Positions 9,210-17,981 are shown, numbered from the stretch's first letter. The stretch is 64,000 nucleotides of DNA from Pseudomonas nitroreducens NBRC 12694 (GCF_002091755.1 NZ_BDAI01000006.1:200996-264995), one strand, 5' to 3'. Numbers and translations are program-made. The notes: a model not told the origin generated them from the sequence alone.

Positions 9210-10115
9210 TCAGCGGGCCTCGCGAAGCACGTCGGCCAGGGCCTCCTTCAGCTCCGGGAAACGAAACTCGAAGCCGGCGTCCAGCAGGCGTCGCGGCACG
9301 ATGCGCTGGCCGCCCAGCAGCAGGGTCGACATCTCGCCCAGCAGCAGGCGCAGGGCGAAACCCGGCATGGGCATCAGCGTCGGCCGGTGCAGTGCCTGGC
9401 CCAGCTCCTGGGTGAAGTCACGGTTGCGCACCGGCTGCGGCGCGCAAGCATTATAGGGACCCTCGGCATCGGCCTTGCGCAAAAGAAAATCGATCAGGGC
9501 GATCTGGTCCTCTATATGGATCCAGGACATCCACTGGCGACCGTCCCCCAATCGCCCGCCCGCGCCCAGGCGGAACGGCGGCAACAGGCGCTTGAGGAAG
9601 CCACCTTCGGGCGCCAGCACCAACCCGGTACGCACCAGGACCACACGGATGCCCAGTGCCTCGGCCTCGCGGGCGATCTGCTCCCAGGCCAGGCACAGCT
9701 CGCTGGCGAAGTCTTCGCCGGCCGCTGCGCTGTTCTCTTCCAACGGGCGCTCACCCGCGTCGCCATACCAGCCGACCGCCGAGCCGTTGATCAGCACTGC
9801 CGGACGCTGGCTGCGGCTTTCCAGCCAGGCCACCAGGCGCTCGGTCAGGCGCACCCGGCTGTCCCACAGCAAGGCCTTGCGCCGGGCACTCCACGGCTTG
9901 TCGGCAATCGGCTCGCCGGCCAGGTTGACCACTGCGTCCAGCGGCCCGTCGCCATAGCCTTCGAAGTCGGCGATGCCGCGCACCGTCTCGCCGCACAGCG
10001 ACGGAACGCGCTGCGGCTGGCGGCTGAGCACGGTGAGCTGGTGCCCCTTGGCGCTCCACTGGCGGCAGAGGCGGCGGCCGATCAGGCCGGTACCGCCGGT
10101 CAAGAGAATATGCAT
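9210..10115 (-). CDS. TIGR01777 family NAD(P)-dependent epimerase (YfcH-like)
   Basis: Extended short-chain dehydrogenase/epimerase of 301 aa. The start at 10115 is supported by AAGGAG seven bases upstream; a frame reaching 10142 is less likely. The N-terminus MHILLTGGTGLIGRRLCRQ is the NAD(P)-binding Rossmann glycine motif, and INGSAVGWYGD holds the conserved Ser and Tyr region of the family. The family is related to the cell-division regulator SulA-like YfcH of E. coli and the C-terminal DUF1731 domain (ALRLLLGEMSTLLLGGQRIV...) is present. Substrate unknown. Confidence 0.88.
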   Translation of the reverse strand: MHILLTGGTGLIGRRLCRQWSAKGHQLTVLSRQPQRVPSLCGETVRGIADFEGYGDGPLDAVVNLAGEPIADKPWSARRKALLWDSRVRLTERLVAWLESRSQRPAVLINGSAVGWYGDAGERPLEENSAAAGEDFASELCLAWEQIAREAEALGIRVVLVRTGLVLAPEGGFLKRLLPPFRLGAGGRLGDGRQWMSWIHIEDQIALIDFLLRKADAEGPYNACAPQPVRNRDFTQELGQALHRPTLMPMPGFALRLLLGEMSTLLLGGQRIVPRRLLDAGFEFRFPELKEALADVLREAR

Positions 10116-10316
10116 GGCGAACTCCTTGTTGCGTTGTTCCACCTTCCATCAGTCTGGACGAGAGGGAGGCGATTGCATTGACACTCCCTCTGCGGCGAGG
10201 TCTACGCTGTAAGTGCCGGAACCCGAGCCGGGCTCATCTCTGAATGAACCGATGCGGCACCGAAGGTTCCGATGATCGGATTCCTATCGATGACGAGCGC
10301 AGGCAACTGAAACACA

Positions 10317-10344
10317 ATTGTACAGATAGTTTCGTTTGTACAAG
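10317..10344. promoter_or_regulatory. Paired TGTACA boxes upstream of the flavoprotein gene
   Basis: TGTACA at 10319-10324 and again at 10338-10343, 19 bp start to start, each flanked by T/A. The same motif pair recurs twice before the next gene. The arrangement fits an operator for the MerR-type regulator encoded at 12503, whose family binds repeats in or beside the promoter spacer. Assignment to that regulator is inference. Confidence 0.6.
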
Positions 10345-10390
10345 AGCATCCCGCTCGTTACGCTGAAAGACCCAGAATACGAGGCATGTC

Positions 10391-11374
10391 ATGAGCGCCC
10401 CCATTGCCATTATCGGCACCGGTATCGCCGGACTATCGGCGGCCCACGCCCTGCGTGACGCCGGACAGGACGTCCAGCTGTTCGACAAGGGCCACGGCAG
10501 CGGCGGCCGGATGGCCAGCAAGCGCAGCGAGGCCGGTGCACTGGACCTCGGCGCACAGTACTTCACCGCCCGCGACCGCCGCTTCCTCGACGCCATTCAG
10601 CAGTGGCGCGAGCATGGCTGGGTCGCCGAATGGGACCCAGCCCTCTACCAGTACCGCGACGGCGAGCTCAGCCCCTCTCCCGACGAGCAGCCACGCTGGG
10701 TCGGCACCCCGCGCATGAGCGCGATTACTCGTGCACTGCTGCAGGACCAGGTCGTCACCTTCGCCTGCCGCATCACCGAGGTATACCGCGGCGAGGAGCA
10801 CTGGCACCTGCAGGACTCCGAGGGGCAGACGCACGGTCCGTTCAGCCGCGTGCTGGTCGCCACCCCTGCGCCACAGGCCGCCGCCCTCCTGGCCAGCGCG
10901 CCTAAGCTGGCCGCCGCCGCCGCGAGCATTCCCATGGAACCCACCTGGGCCGTTGCCCTGGCCTTCCGCGAACCGCTGGATACGCCGGTGCAAGGCTGCT
11001 TCGTCCACGAGGGCCCGCTGTCCTGGCTGGCCAGCAACCACTCCAAGCCGGGGCGCGACGAACAACTGGACACCTGGGTGCTGCACGCCGCCAGCGGCTG
11101 GAGCAAGCAGCACATCGACCTGCCCAAGGAAAGCGTGATCGAACACCTGCGCGGGGCCTTCGCCGAGTTGATCGGCTGCGCCGTGCACGCGCCCGACTTC
11201 GCACTCGCCCACCGCTGGCTCTACGCCCGGCCCATGGAAGCCCATCAGTTCGGCGCCCTGGCCGATGCTGACCTGGGCATCTACGCCTGCGGCGACTGGT
11301 GCCTTTCCGGTCGCGTCGAAGGCGCCTGGCTGAGCGGCCTGGAAGCCGCCCGCCGCCTGCTCGAACACCTCTGA
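10391..11374 (+). CDS. Renalase-like FAD/NAD(P)-binding oxidoreductase
   Basis: 327-aa flavoprotein. MSAPIAIIGTGIAGLSAAHA is the FAD-binding GxGxxG Rossmann motif, followed by an acidic strand end (VQLFDKG) and the GSGGRMASKR segment common to amine-oxidase and renalase-like proteins. The C-terminal second FAD motif GIYACGDWCLSGRVEGAWLSG is intact. The orthologue in P. aeruginosa (position of PA4657) is uncharacterised. It lies upstream of the DUF523/DUF1722, MerR and photolyase genes and has the same TGTACA boxes, suggesting co-regulation by light or oxidative stress. Confidence 0.82.
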   Translation: MSAPIAIIGTGIAGLSAAHALRDAGQDVQLFDKGHGSGGRMASKRSEAGALDLGAQYFTARDRRFLDAIQQWREHGWVAEWDPALYQYRDGELSPSPDEQPRWVGTPRMSAITRALLQDQVVTFACRITEVYRGEEHWHLQDSEGQTHGPFSRVLVATPAPQAAALLASAPKLAAAAASIPMEPTWAVALAFREPLDTPVQGCFVHEGPLSWLASNHSKPGRDEQLDTWVLHAASGWSKQHIDLPKESVIEHLRGAFAELIGCAVHAPDFALAHRWLYARPMEAHQFGALADADLGIYACGDWCLSGRVEGAWLSGLEAARRLLEHL

Positions 11375-11432
11375 TCGCGCACGGCCCTCAGCTTCCGGAG
11401 AGGCCGTGAAGCCCCACGCTGGCGTCCCGCCC

Positions 11433-11508
11433 CTGTACAAAGCTTTGCACTTGTACAGGCTTGCGTCTATCCTGGCCGATAGTTGTACAAATAAATCATA
11501 ATGTACAA
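11433..11508. promoter_or_regulatory. Two further TGTACA pairs and putative promoter
   Basis: TGTACA occurs at 11434, 11452, 11484 and 11502, forming two pairs with 18-bp start-to-start spacing. Between them is a possible promoter, TTGCAC (11445) - 17 bp - TATCCT (11468). The last box covers an in-frame ATG at 11501, which argues that this ATG is operator and not the translation start. This is a dense candidate operator for the downstream DUF523-MerR-phr operon. Confidence 0.6.
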
Positions 11509-11524
11509 GAAATCGGTCAAAACC

Positions 11525-12484
11525 ATGTCCAGCATCCCGCCACGTCCCAAGCTCGGCATCAGCGCCTGCCTGCTGGGCGAACCGGTGCGCTACAACGGCG
11601 GGCACAAGGCCTCGCGACTGTGCCTGGACGTGCTCAGCCGCTATTTCGACTTCGTCCCGCTGTGCCCAGAAGTCGCCATCGGCCTCGGCGTGCCACGCCC
11701 AACCCTGCGTCTGGTGGGCGACCAGGATGATCCCCGCGCGCTGATCCAGCGCGAGGGCGGCCGCGACGTCAGCGAAGCCCTGCGCAATTTCGGCCGCCAG
11801 CAGGCCACTCTGCAGCAGGACATCTGTGGCTACATCTTCATGCAGCAATCGCCCTCCTGCGGCCTGCACCGGGTGAAGCTGTACCGCTTCGACGGCCAGT
11901 TGCGCTCAGCGGGCGGGCGCGGGCTGTATACGGAAACCTTCTGCGCCGCGCGCCCGGAACTGCCGGTGGAAGAAGAAGGCCGGCTCAACGATCCGGTAAT
12001 CCGCGAGAACTTCCTCACTCGCGTCTTCGCCTGCGCCGAATGGCAGAAGCTCTGTACCCAGGGCCTCACGCGCCATGCAGTGATCACCTTCCACTCGCGC
12101 TACAAGTACCAGCTGCTGGCACACAACCCGCGTCAGTACAGCGCCCTCGGCCAGCGTCTGGCGAAGATCGGCGAACAGCCGCTGGAAGACTTCGCCCCGG
12201 GCTATTTCCGCGACTTCATGCAGGCCCTGGGTAGTTGCGCCACCCGCGGTACCCACAGCAATGTCCTGCAGCACCTGGCCGGCTACCTCAAGCACGACCT
12301 GCCCTCCGCCGAGAAGGCCGAGATGCAGCGCCTGATCGATCAGTACCGCGAAGGCGTGATACCGCTGGTGGTGCCGCTGACCCTGCTCAAGCACCACTTC
12401 CGCCTGCACCCGCACCCCTACATCGACGCTCAGGCTTACCTGCAACCGCACCCGGAAGACCTGAGCCTGCGCAATGCCATCTGA
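11525..12484 (+). CDS. DUF523 + DUF1722 (YbgA-like) protein
   Basis: 319 aa from the ATG at 11525. An ATG at 11501 lies inside a TGTACA box and is less likely. The N-terminal DUF523 part contains KLGISACLLGEPVRYNGGHK, LCPEVAIGLGVPR and QQSPSCGL with conserved cysteines, thought to bind a metal or cluster. The C-terminal DUF1722 (YbgA) part includes FHSRYKYQLLAHNPRQY and the PHPEDL end. In E. coli ybgA is adjacent to phr, as here; the protein's role is unknown but it is repeatedly linked to photolyase. First gene of a three-gene operon. Confidence 0.88.
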   Translation: MSSIPPRPKLGISACLLGEPVRYNGGHKASRLCLDVLSRYFDFVPLCPEVAIGLGVPRPTLRLVGDQDDPRALIQREGGRDVSEALRNFGRQQATLQQDICGYIFMQQSPSCGLHRVKLYRFDGQLRSAGGRGLYTETFCAARPELPVEEEGRLNDPVIRENFLTRVFACAEWQKLCTQGLTRHAVITFHSRYKYQLLAHNPRQYSALGQRLAKIGEQPLEDFAPGYFRDFMQALGSCATRGTHSNVLQHLAGYLKHDLPSAEKAEMQRLIDQYREGVIPLVVPLTLLKHHFRLHPHPYIDAQAYLQPHPEDLSLRNAI

Positions 12485-12502
12485 CGTACCCACAGGATCC
12501 CC

Positions 12503-13453
12503 ATGAACCCCGACCACCCTCACCGCGAGTCGGACGACGACTACCGCCAGGCCCTGGCCGACGGCTGGCTGCCGATCCGCGAAGTATCCCGGCGCACCGG
12601 CGTCAACCCGGTCACCCTGCGCGCCTGGGAACGCCGCTACGGCCTGGTCGTCCCCCAGCGCACGCCCAAGGGCCACCGCCTCTACTCCGAAGCGCAGATC
12701 TCGCGCATCCAGGCCATCCTTACCTGGCTCGGCCGAGGCGTGGCAGTGAGCAAGATCCGCGCGCTACTCGACGACAACGCGCCGCTGCCGGTGGACACCT
12801 CCGCCTCCCCCTGGGACGACCTGCGCCAGCAATGCATCGCCGCCATCGGCCGAATCAGCGAGCGCCAGTTGGACGAACTGTTCAATGGCGCGCTGGCGAT
12901 CTACCCCGCACAGACACTCTGCGAACAATTGATGCTGCCGCTGCTGGACGAACTGGAACGGCGCTGGCAGGGCCAGTTCGGCGCGCAGCTGGAACGGGTG
13001 TTCTTCCATACCTGGCTGCGCACCAAGTTCGGCACCCGCCTGTACCACCACAACCGCCAGCAACGCGGTGCCCCGCTGCTGCTGGTCAACCAGTCCGGCT
13101 TGCCGCTGGAGCCGGGCCTGTGGCTCACCGCCTGGCTGGCCAGCAGCGCCGGCTGCCCACTGGAAATACTCGACTGCCCGCTACCGCCGGGCGAGTTGGC
13201 ACTGGCGGTGGAGCGACTGCAGCCACGCGCCGTGCTGCTCTACTCCAGCCACACGCTGAATCTGTTGCAACTGCCCAGACTGCTGGCTGGCGTCGACTGC
13301 CCGCGCCTGCTGGCCGGCCCCGCCACTGCCATCCACCCCGATGCGCTGCAGGAACTGGCCATCGGCGAACCGCCGCTGCACCTGGCGAGCGACCCAGTCG
13401 CCGCGTTCGACCTGCTGCGCGAGCTGCACCTGCTCAACGGGGAGGCTGCATGA
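12503..13453 (+). CDS. MerR-family regulator, LitR/CarH-like without B12 motif
   Basis: 316-aa transcription regulator. Residues 22-90 form the MerR winged helix (PIREVSRRTGVNPVTLRAWE, then RRYGLVVPQRTPKGHRLYSE). Beyond it is a helical domain and a Rossmann-like C-terminal part resembling the cobalamin-binding half of CarH/LitR, but the family's DxHxxG/ExHxxG B12-ligand motif is not visible (the equivalent region reads FHTWLRTKFGTRLYHH). Pseudomonads have such B12-free 'class IV' LitR proteins that work with a separate LOV photoreceptor; none is in this window. It overlaps phr by ATGA, and the TGTACA pairs upstream are its likely operators. Confidence 0.82.
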   Translation: MNPDHPHRESDDDYRQALADGWLPIREVSRRTGVNPVTLRAWERRYGLVVPQRTPKGHRLYSEAQISRIQAILTWLGRGVAVSKIRALLDDNAPLPVDTSASPWDDLRQQCIAAIGRISERQLDELFNGALAIYPAQTLCEQLMLPLLDELERRWQGQFGAQLERVFFHTWLRTKFGTRLYHHNRQQRGAPLLLVNQSGLPLEPGLWLTAWLASSAGCPLEILDCPLPPGELALAVERLQPRAVLLYSSHTLNLLQLPRLLAGVDCPRLLAGPATAIHPDALQELAIGEPPLHLASDPVAAFDLLRELHLLNGEAA

Positions 13454-14877
13454 AGCGCCAACTCGTCTGGCTGCGCACCGACCTGCGCCTGCGCGACAAC
13501 AGTGCCCTGCACGCCGCCGCCGAGCGCGGACCGGTGATAGCCCTTTACCTGCTCAGCCCCAGCCAGTGGCAACGCCACGACGATGCACCGAGCAAGGTCG
13601 ACTTCTGGCTGCGCAACCTGCGCGAGCTGCGCACCGGCCTCGGCGAGCTGCACATCCCGCTGCTCATCCGCACAGCGGACTACTGGGACGAGGCACCGAA
13701 GGTCATCGCGCAACTCTGCCGCGAGCTGGACATCGAGACGCTGCACGTGAACGAGGAGTACGGCGTCAACGAAACGGCCCGCGACGCCGCCATGGAGAGG
13801 GAGCTGGTGCACAGCGGTGTCCGCTTGCGCAGCCACCTTGACCAGCTGTTCTTCACACCCGGCACCCTCCTCACCAAGAGCGGCACCTACTTCCAGGTCT
13901 ACAGCCAGTTCCGCAAGGTCTGCTACGAACGCCTCAACCTGAGCGTACCCAGCCTTGTGCCTGCGCCCCGCTCACAGCAGGAGCTGAATATCGCCAGCGA
14001 TGAGGTGCCCGAATACATAGAAGGCTTCGAGCCTCCGCCGCCGCAACTGCGCGAAGAATGGCCCGCCGGCGAAGACGCCGCGCACGAGCGCATCGTGCTG
14101 TTCACCGACGAGATCCTCAGGACCTACCAGGACACCCGCGACCTTCCCGCCCGCGACGGCACCAGCCGCCTATCGCCCTACCTGGCCGCTGGCGTGCTCT
14201 CGCCCCGGCAATGCCTGCATGCGGCGCTGGCGAATAACCATGGCGAGTTCGAGACCGGCAACAGTGGCGCAGTCAGCTGGATCAACGAGCTGCTCTGGCG
14301 CGAGTTCTACAAGCACATCCTGGTCGGCTTCCCGCGCGTGAGCCGGCACCGCGCATTCCGCGAAGACACCGAGAAGCTGAAGTGGCGCCAGGACAAGAAG
14401 GACCTGGAAGACTGGCAGCAGGGTCGTACCGGCTTCCCCATCATCGACGCCGCCATGCGCCAGTTGCTCGCCACCGGCTGGATGCACAACCGCCTGCGCA
14501 TGGTGGTGGCGATGTTCCTGACCAAGAACCTGCTGATCGACTGGCGCGAGGGGGAACGCTGGTTCATGCGCCACCTGATCGACGGCGACCTGGCGGCGAA
14601 CAACGGCGGCTGGCAGTGGAGCGCCTCCACGGGGACCGATGCGGCGCCCTACTTCCGCATCTTCAACCCGATCTCGCAATCCGAGCGCTTCGACCCGGAC
14701 GGCCGATTCATCCGCCGCTGGGTTCCGGAGCTGGCCGGACTGCAGGGGCGCGCGCTGCACGATCCGTCGAAGCAGGGCCTGTTCGGGCCTGACGGTTATC
14801 CACAGCCGATGTGCGACCTCTCGGCCACGCGGGAGCGGGCGCTGGAGGCGTTCAAAAGCCTCGCAAACTCCCGCTGA
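13450..14877 (+). CDS. phr: Deoxyribodipyrimidine photolyase
   Basis: Repairs cyclobutane pyrimidine dimers with blue light, using FADH- and an antenna cofactor. 475 aa, the standard size. The start overlaps the MerR stop codon (ATGA at 13450). The N-terminal antenna domain begins KRQLVWLRTDLRLRDNSAL. The FAD/DNA-binding part carries GTSRLSPYLAAGVLSPRQCL, WINELLWREFYKHIL and the C-terminal signature TGWMHNRLRMVVAMFLTKN followed by WSASTGTDAAPYFRIFNP. The tryptophans of the electron-transfer chain appear present. Co-transcription with a LitR-like regulator suggests light induction. Confidence 0.96.
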   Translation: MKRQLVWLRTDLRLRDNSALHAAAERGPVIALYLLSPSQWQRHDDAPSKVDFWLRNLRELRTGLGELHIPLLIRTADYWDEAPKVIAQLCRELDIETLHVNEEYGVNETARDAAMERELVHSGVRLRSHLDQLFFTPGTLLTKSGTYFQVYSQFRKVCYERLNLSVPSLVPAPRSQQELNIASDEVPEYIEGFEPPPPQLREEWPAGEDAAHERIVLFTDEILRTYQDTRDLPARDGTSRLSPYLAAGVLSPRQCLHAALANNHGEFETGNSGAVSWINELLWREFYKHILVGFPRVSRHRAFREDTEKLKWRQDKKDLEDWQQGRTGFPIIDAAMRQLLATGWMHNRLRMVVAMFLTKNLLIDWREGERWFMRHLIDGDLAANNGGWQWSASTGTDAAPYFRIFNPISQSERFDPDGRFIRRWVPELAGLQGRALHDPSKQGLFGPDGYPQPMCDLSATRERALEAFKSLANSR

Positions 14878-14921
14878 GGCCCCTCTTCGTGGGTGCGGCT
14901 GAACCTCGATATGGCGCACAT

Positions 14922-14951
14922 AAAAAAGCCGGGCGCTGGGCCCGGCTTTTT
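14922..14951. terminator. Bidirectional terminator between phr and pagL
   Basis: Hairpin GCCGGGC-GCTGG-GCCCGGC flanked by A6 on one side and T4 on the other, so it can end both convergent transcripts. Confidence 0.9.
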
Positions 14952-14963
14952 ATCAGCGATCTG

Positions 14964-15485
14964 TTACAGCGGATGCGTGTAATAAAGGCTGTAGGATTCG
15001 ATGCCATCGTTCGGCTGGCTGATACCGGCGTTGGAGTAGTGCATGGCCCGGACACCCAAGGCCTGGCCCTCTCCGAAACGCAGGCCGACGCCCAGGCGAT
15101 CCTCGAAGTTGAAGGCGCCACCCAGGTCCTGGTCGCCGACACGGGAACCGCTGAAGACGGCTACGCCGATACCTGCCTCAACGAAGGGTTTGACCTTCTC
15201 GCCGGAAAATTCGTAGACGAATACCGGGCTGAAGGACAGCGAGTGGCGTCCACTGGCTTGGTCACCGCCTTCCCAGTAGGTGTAGCCGGCGTCCCAGTAA
15301 CCGGTGAGGCGGCCCGTCGAAGTTTCCCACCAACTCTTGTCCCAGTCGAAACCCAGGCCCAGTCGGTAGGTCATGTCGTTCTGCCCGGTGAAACCGACAG
15401 CGCCGGTCAGGCTGGCTGCCTGCGAAGAGACCATGTATCCGAGAGTCAGAGCTGCCACAGTGGCAAGCGAGAGCAGTTTCTTCAT
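14964..15485 (-). CDS. pagL: Lipid A 3-O-deacylase PagL
   Basis: Outer-membrane beta-barrel esterase that removes the 3-O-acyl chain from lipid A. 173 aa from the ATG at 15485 (AAAGGACG upstream). It has a signal peptide (MKKLLSLATVAALTLGYMVS, cleaved near QAA), amphipathic strands such as GRLTGYWDAGYTYWEGG, and the catalytic region AMHYSNAGISQPNDGIE, which carries the His-x-Ser pair and downstream Glu of the PagL active site. A C-terminal aromatic strand ends YSLYYTHPL. In P. aeruginosa the orthologue sits at the same place, between phr and murI. Confidence 0.93.
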   Translation of the reverse strand: MKKLLSLATVAALTLGYMVSSQAASLTGAVGFTGQNDMTYRLGLGFDWDKSWWETSTGRLTGYWDAGYTYWEGGDQASGRHSLSFSPVFVYEFSGEKVKPFVEAGIGVAVFSGSRVGDQDLGGAFNFEDRLGVGLRFGEGQALGVRAMHYSNAGISQPNDGIESYSLYYTHPL

Positions 15486-15538
15486 CGAAACGTCCTTTAT
15501 TAGAAAGCTGAATGAAAAATCCCCGCGAATAGCTGGCA

Positions 15539-15570
15539 ATTATAAGGCCATTTGTCAGCATTTACTGACA
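15539..15570 (-). promoter_or_regulatory. Putative pagL promoter with inverted repeat
   Basis: Reading the minus strand, TATAAT (15544-15539) lies 54 bp before the pagL start codon. Around the expected -35 is a perfect inverted repeat TGTCAGCATTTACTGACA (15553-15570), which could be a regulator site. No clear PhoP direct repeat was seen. Confidence 0.45.
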
Positions 15571-15600
15571 GACCAAAGTAGATAGCTAGCTATTTTTCCA

Positions 15601-16395
15601 TCAGCCAGGGAAGTGACTGACAGGTTCGTCAGTTCCCCAGAGCACTGGCAATACCGGTTCAAAGGCTTCGACTGCGCCGCTGGTCCATAGCTCAATTTTT
15701 TTTGCGTGGCCTTCAGCCAGCATCCCCCGTGCCTGCAGCACCCGCTCAAGCTGGCGAGCTACGGCGGCCCCGGTGTCGATCAGCGAAACGTCCGCGGGCA
15801 CCAGTTGGCGCAGCAGCGGACGCAAAAAAGGATAGTGCGTGCAGCCCAGGATCAGCGTGTCGCAGCCTTCGGCCAGCAGCGGCGCAACATAACTCATCAG
15901 CAGTTCACGGGTCTGGGGGCCGTCCAGATCGCCCAGCTCGATGCGCTCCACCAACCCAGGACAAGGCTGGGTGATAACCCTCACATCGCTGGCGAAACGA
16001 TCCAGCAACGCGGCGAATCGCGCACTCTTCAAGGTCCCGGTGGTGGCGAGTACGCCCACCACACCGCTGCGGGTCGCCTCGGCGGCGGGCTTCACCGCCG
16101 GCTCCATGGCAACGATGGGCAGCTGTGGATAAAGCTCGCGCAGGTCGGCGGCCGCAGCGGCCGTTGCAGTGTTGCAGGCCAGCACCAACGCCTTGGCGCC
16201 ACGGCCCAGAAGGAATTCGGCGATGGCACGGCAACGCGCGCGGATGTACTCGGGAGTCTTCTCGCCGTAGGGTACATGGCCGCAGTCGGCGAGATAGATC
16301 AGCGATTCATGGGGCAGCCGCGCGCGGATTTCGTGGAGGACGCTCAGGCCGCCCACGCCGGAGTCGAACACACCGACCGGCGCGGCATCAGCCAT
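15601..16395 (-). CDS. murI: Glutamate racemase MurI
   Basis: Makes D-glutamate for peptidoglycan. 264 aa from the ATG at 16395, inside the end of moeB (8-bp overlap), so translation is coupled. The signature VGVFDSGVGGLSVL opens the protein; the two catalytic cysteines lie in VLACNTATAAAA and LILGCTHYPFL. Last gene of the leftward hemA-prfA-prmC-moeB-murI operon, an order conserved in P. aeruginosa. Confidence 0.97.
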   Translation of the reverse strand: MADAAPVGVFDSGVGGLSVLHEIRARLPHESLIYLADCGHVPYGEKTPEYIRARCRAIAEFLLGRGAKALVLACNTATAAAAADLRELYPQLPIVAMEPAVKPAAEATRSGVVGVLATTGTLKSARFAALLDRFASDVRVITQPCPGLVERIELGDLDGPQTRELLMSYVAPLLAEGCDTLILGCTHYPFLRPLLRQLVPADVSLIDTGAAVARQLERVLQARGMLAEGHAKKIELWTSGAVEAFEPVLPVLWGTDEPVSHFPG

Positions 16396-17143
16396 GTGCC
16401 GCTCCGCACACGGCGCACTGCGGATCGCGCTTGACCCGCAGCTCGCGGAAGCGCGAGCCCAGCGCATCGATCAGCAGCAGGCGGCCCACCAGCGGCTCGC
16501 CGAAACCAGCCAGCAGCTTCAGCGCTTCCAATGCCTGCAGGCTGCCCACCAGGCCCACCAGCGGACCGACCACGCCGGCCTCGCTGCAAGTCAGCTCGGC
16601 TTCGCTGCCATGGCCATAGAGGCAGTGGTAGCAGGGGCTTTCCTCACGGCGCAGGTCAAACACCGAGAGCTGCCCTTCCAGGCGAATGGCCGCGCCACTC
16701 ACCAGCGGCTTCTTCGCGGCAACGCAGGCGGCGTTGACCGCCTCCCGGGTGCCGAAGTTGTCGCAGCAATCCAGTACGAGATCGACGGCAGCAACCGCGG
16801 CGTCGAGGGAGTCGGCGTCCAGCGCCTGGCGATGGGCGACCAGCTTCACGTCCGGATTGATCGCCGTGAGGCGGGCAATGGCGGAATCCACCTTGCTCAC
16901 TCCCACGCTGTCGCTGTCGTGGATGATCTGCCGCTGCAGGTTGGTCAGGTCGACCGTATCGAAGTCCGCCAGGTGCAGCTCGCCGACACCGGCAGCGGCC
17001 AGATACAGCGCCACCGGCGCACCAAGGCCACCAAGGCCGACGATCAGCACACGGCTGTCTTTCAGGCGTAGCTGGCCATCCACATCGATCTGCGGCAGGA
17101 GAATCTGCCGGCTGTAACGCAGCAGTTCGTTGTCGGTCAGCAT
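16388..17143 (-). CDS. moeB: MoeB/ThiF/HesA-type adenylyltransferase
   Basis: Activates the C-terminus of a ubiquitin-like sulfur carrier (MoaD or ThiS) by adenylation. 251 aa, without the rhodanese domain found in some homologues. Features: RYSRQILLPQIDVDGQLRL at the N-terminus, the nucleotide-binding loop VLIVGLGGLGAPVALYLAAA, DCCDNFGTR, and paired zinc-binding Cys motifs (SPCYHCLY and DPQCAVCGA). It overlaps prmC by 7 bp and murI by 8 bp. Whether it serves molybdopterin or thiamine synthesis cannot be told here. Confidence 0.92.
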   Translation of the reverse strand: MLTDNELLRYSRQILLPQIDVDGQLRLKDSRVLIVGLGGLGAPVALYLAAAGVGELHLADFDTVDLTNLQRQIIHDSDSVGVSKVDSAIARLTAINPDVKLVAHRQALDADSLDAAVAAVDLVLDCCDNFGTREAVNAACVAAKKPLVSGAAIRLEGQLSVFDLRREESPCYHCLYGHGSEAELTCSEAGVVGPLVGLVGSLQALEALKLLAGFGEPLVGRLLLIDALGSRFRELRVKRDPQCAVCGAAHG

Positions 17144-17967
17144 GTCCAGCGCCCCAGGCTGATGCGTTCGTGGCCGCCCAGGTCACGGCGGCTTTCCACG
17201 GCAGTGAAGCCGCGGCCCAGCAGCAGGTCGCGCACGGCGTCGGGCTGGTCGAAGCCATGTTCGAGCATCAGCCAACCGCCATTTTCCAGATGGTTCGGCG
17301 CCTGGTTGATGATCAGGCGGATGTCGTCCAGCCCGTCCTGGCCGGAGACCAAAGCACTCGACGGCTCGAAGCGCACGTCGCCCTGCTTCAGGTGCGGGTC
17401 GGTACTGGGAATGTAGGGTGGGTTGCTGACGATCAGCGAGAAGCGCTCGCCATTGACCGCAGAAAACCAGTGACTGGCACGGAAGGCGACGTTGGCCAGG
17501 CGCAGGCGCTCGCGGTTGCGCTCGGCCAGGGCCACGGCCTCGGGAATGCGGTCCACACCCAGCACTTGCCAGCTTAGGCGCTCACAGGCCAGCGCGAGGG
17601 CAATGGCGCCAGTGCCGGTGCCCAGGTCGAGCACGCGGGAAGGCGAGGCCGGCAGCAGCGCCAGCGCGGTCTCCACCAGCAGTTCGGTGTCCGGGCGCGG
17701 GATCAGGGTATGCGGCGCGACTTCCAGGTCCAGGCTCCAGAAGCCCTGGCGGCCAAGGATGTAGGCCACCGGCTCGCCGGCTAGGCGGCGCGCCAGGTAG
17801 CGGTCGAAGAGGTCGTGCGCCTCACGGCTGACCACGCGTTCGGGCCAGGTGCGCAGGAAGCTGCGCGGTTTGCCCAACGCGGCGGCGAGCAACAGCTCGG
17901 CATCCAGGCGCGCACTGGGCGAGTCCGGCAATTGCGCCTCGTTGAGCAGAGTCATGATGGTTGCCAT
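17137..17967 (-). CDS. prmC: Release-factor glutamine methyltransferase PrmC
   Basis: Methylates the glutamine of the GGQ motif in RF1 and RF2, using SAM. 276 aa. An N-terminal helical domain (LNEAQLPDSPSARLDAELLL) precedes the SAM-binding core with VLDLGTGTGAIALAL and the catalytic NPPY in LIVSNPPYIPSTDPHL. Its substrate gene prfA is 14 bp upstream, the classic hemA-prfA-prmC arrangement. Confidence 0.96.
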   Translation of the reverse strand: MATIMTLLNEAQLPDSPSARLDAELLLAAALGKPRSFLRTWPERVVSREAHDLFDRYLARRLAGEPVAYILGRQGFWSLDLEVAPHTLIPRPDTELLVETALALLPASPSRVLDLGTGTGAIALALACERLSWQVLGVDRIPEAVALAERNRERLRLANVAFRASHWFSAVNGERFSLIVSNPPYIPSTDPHLKQGDVRFEPSSALVSGQDGLDDIRLIINQAPNHLENGGWLMLEHGFDQPDAVRDLLLGRGFTAVESRRDLGGHERISLGRWTC

Positions 17968-17981
17968 GGTCTGTCGCTCTC

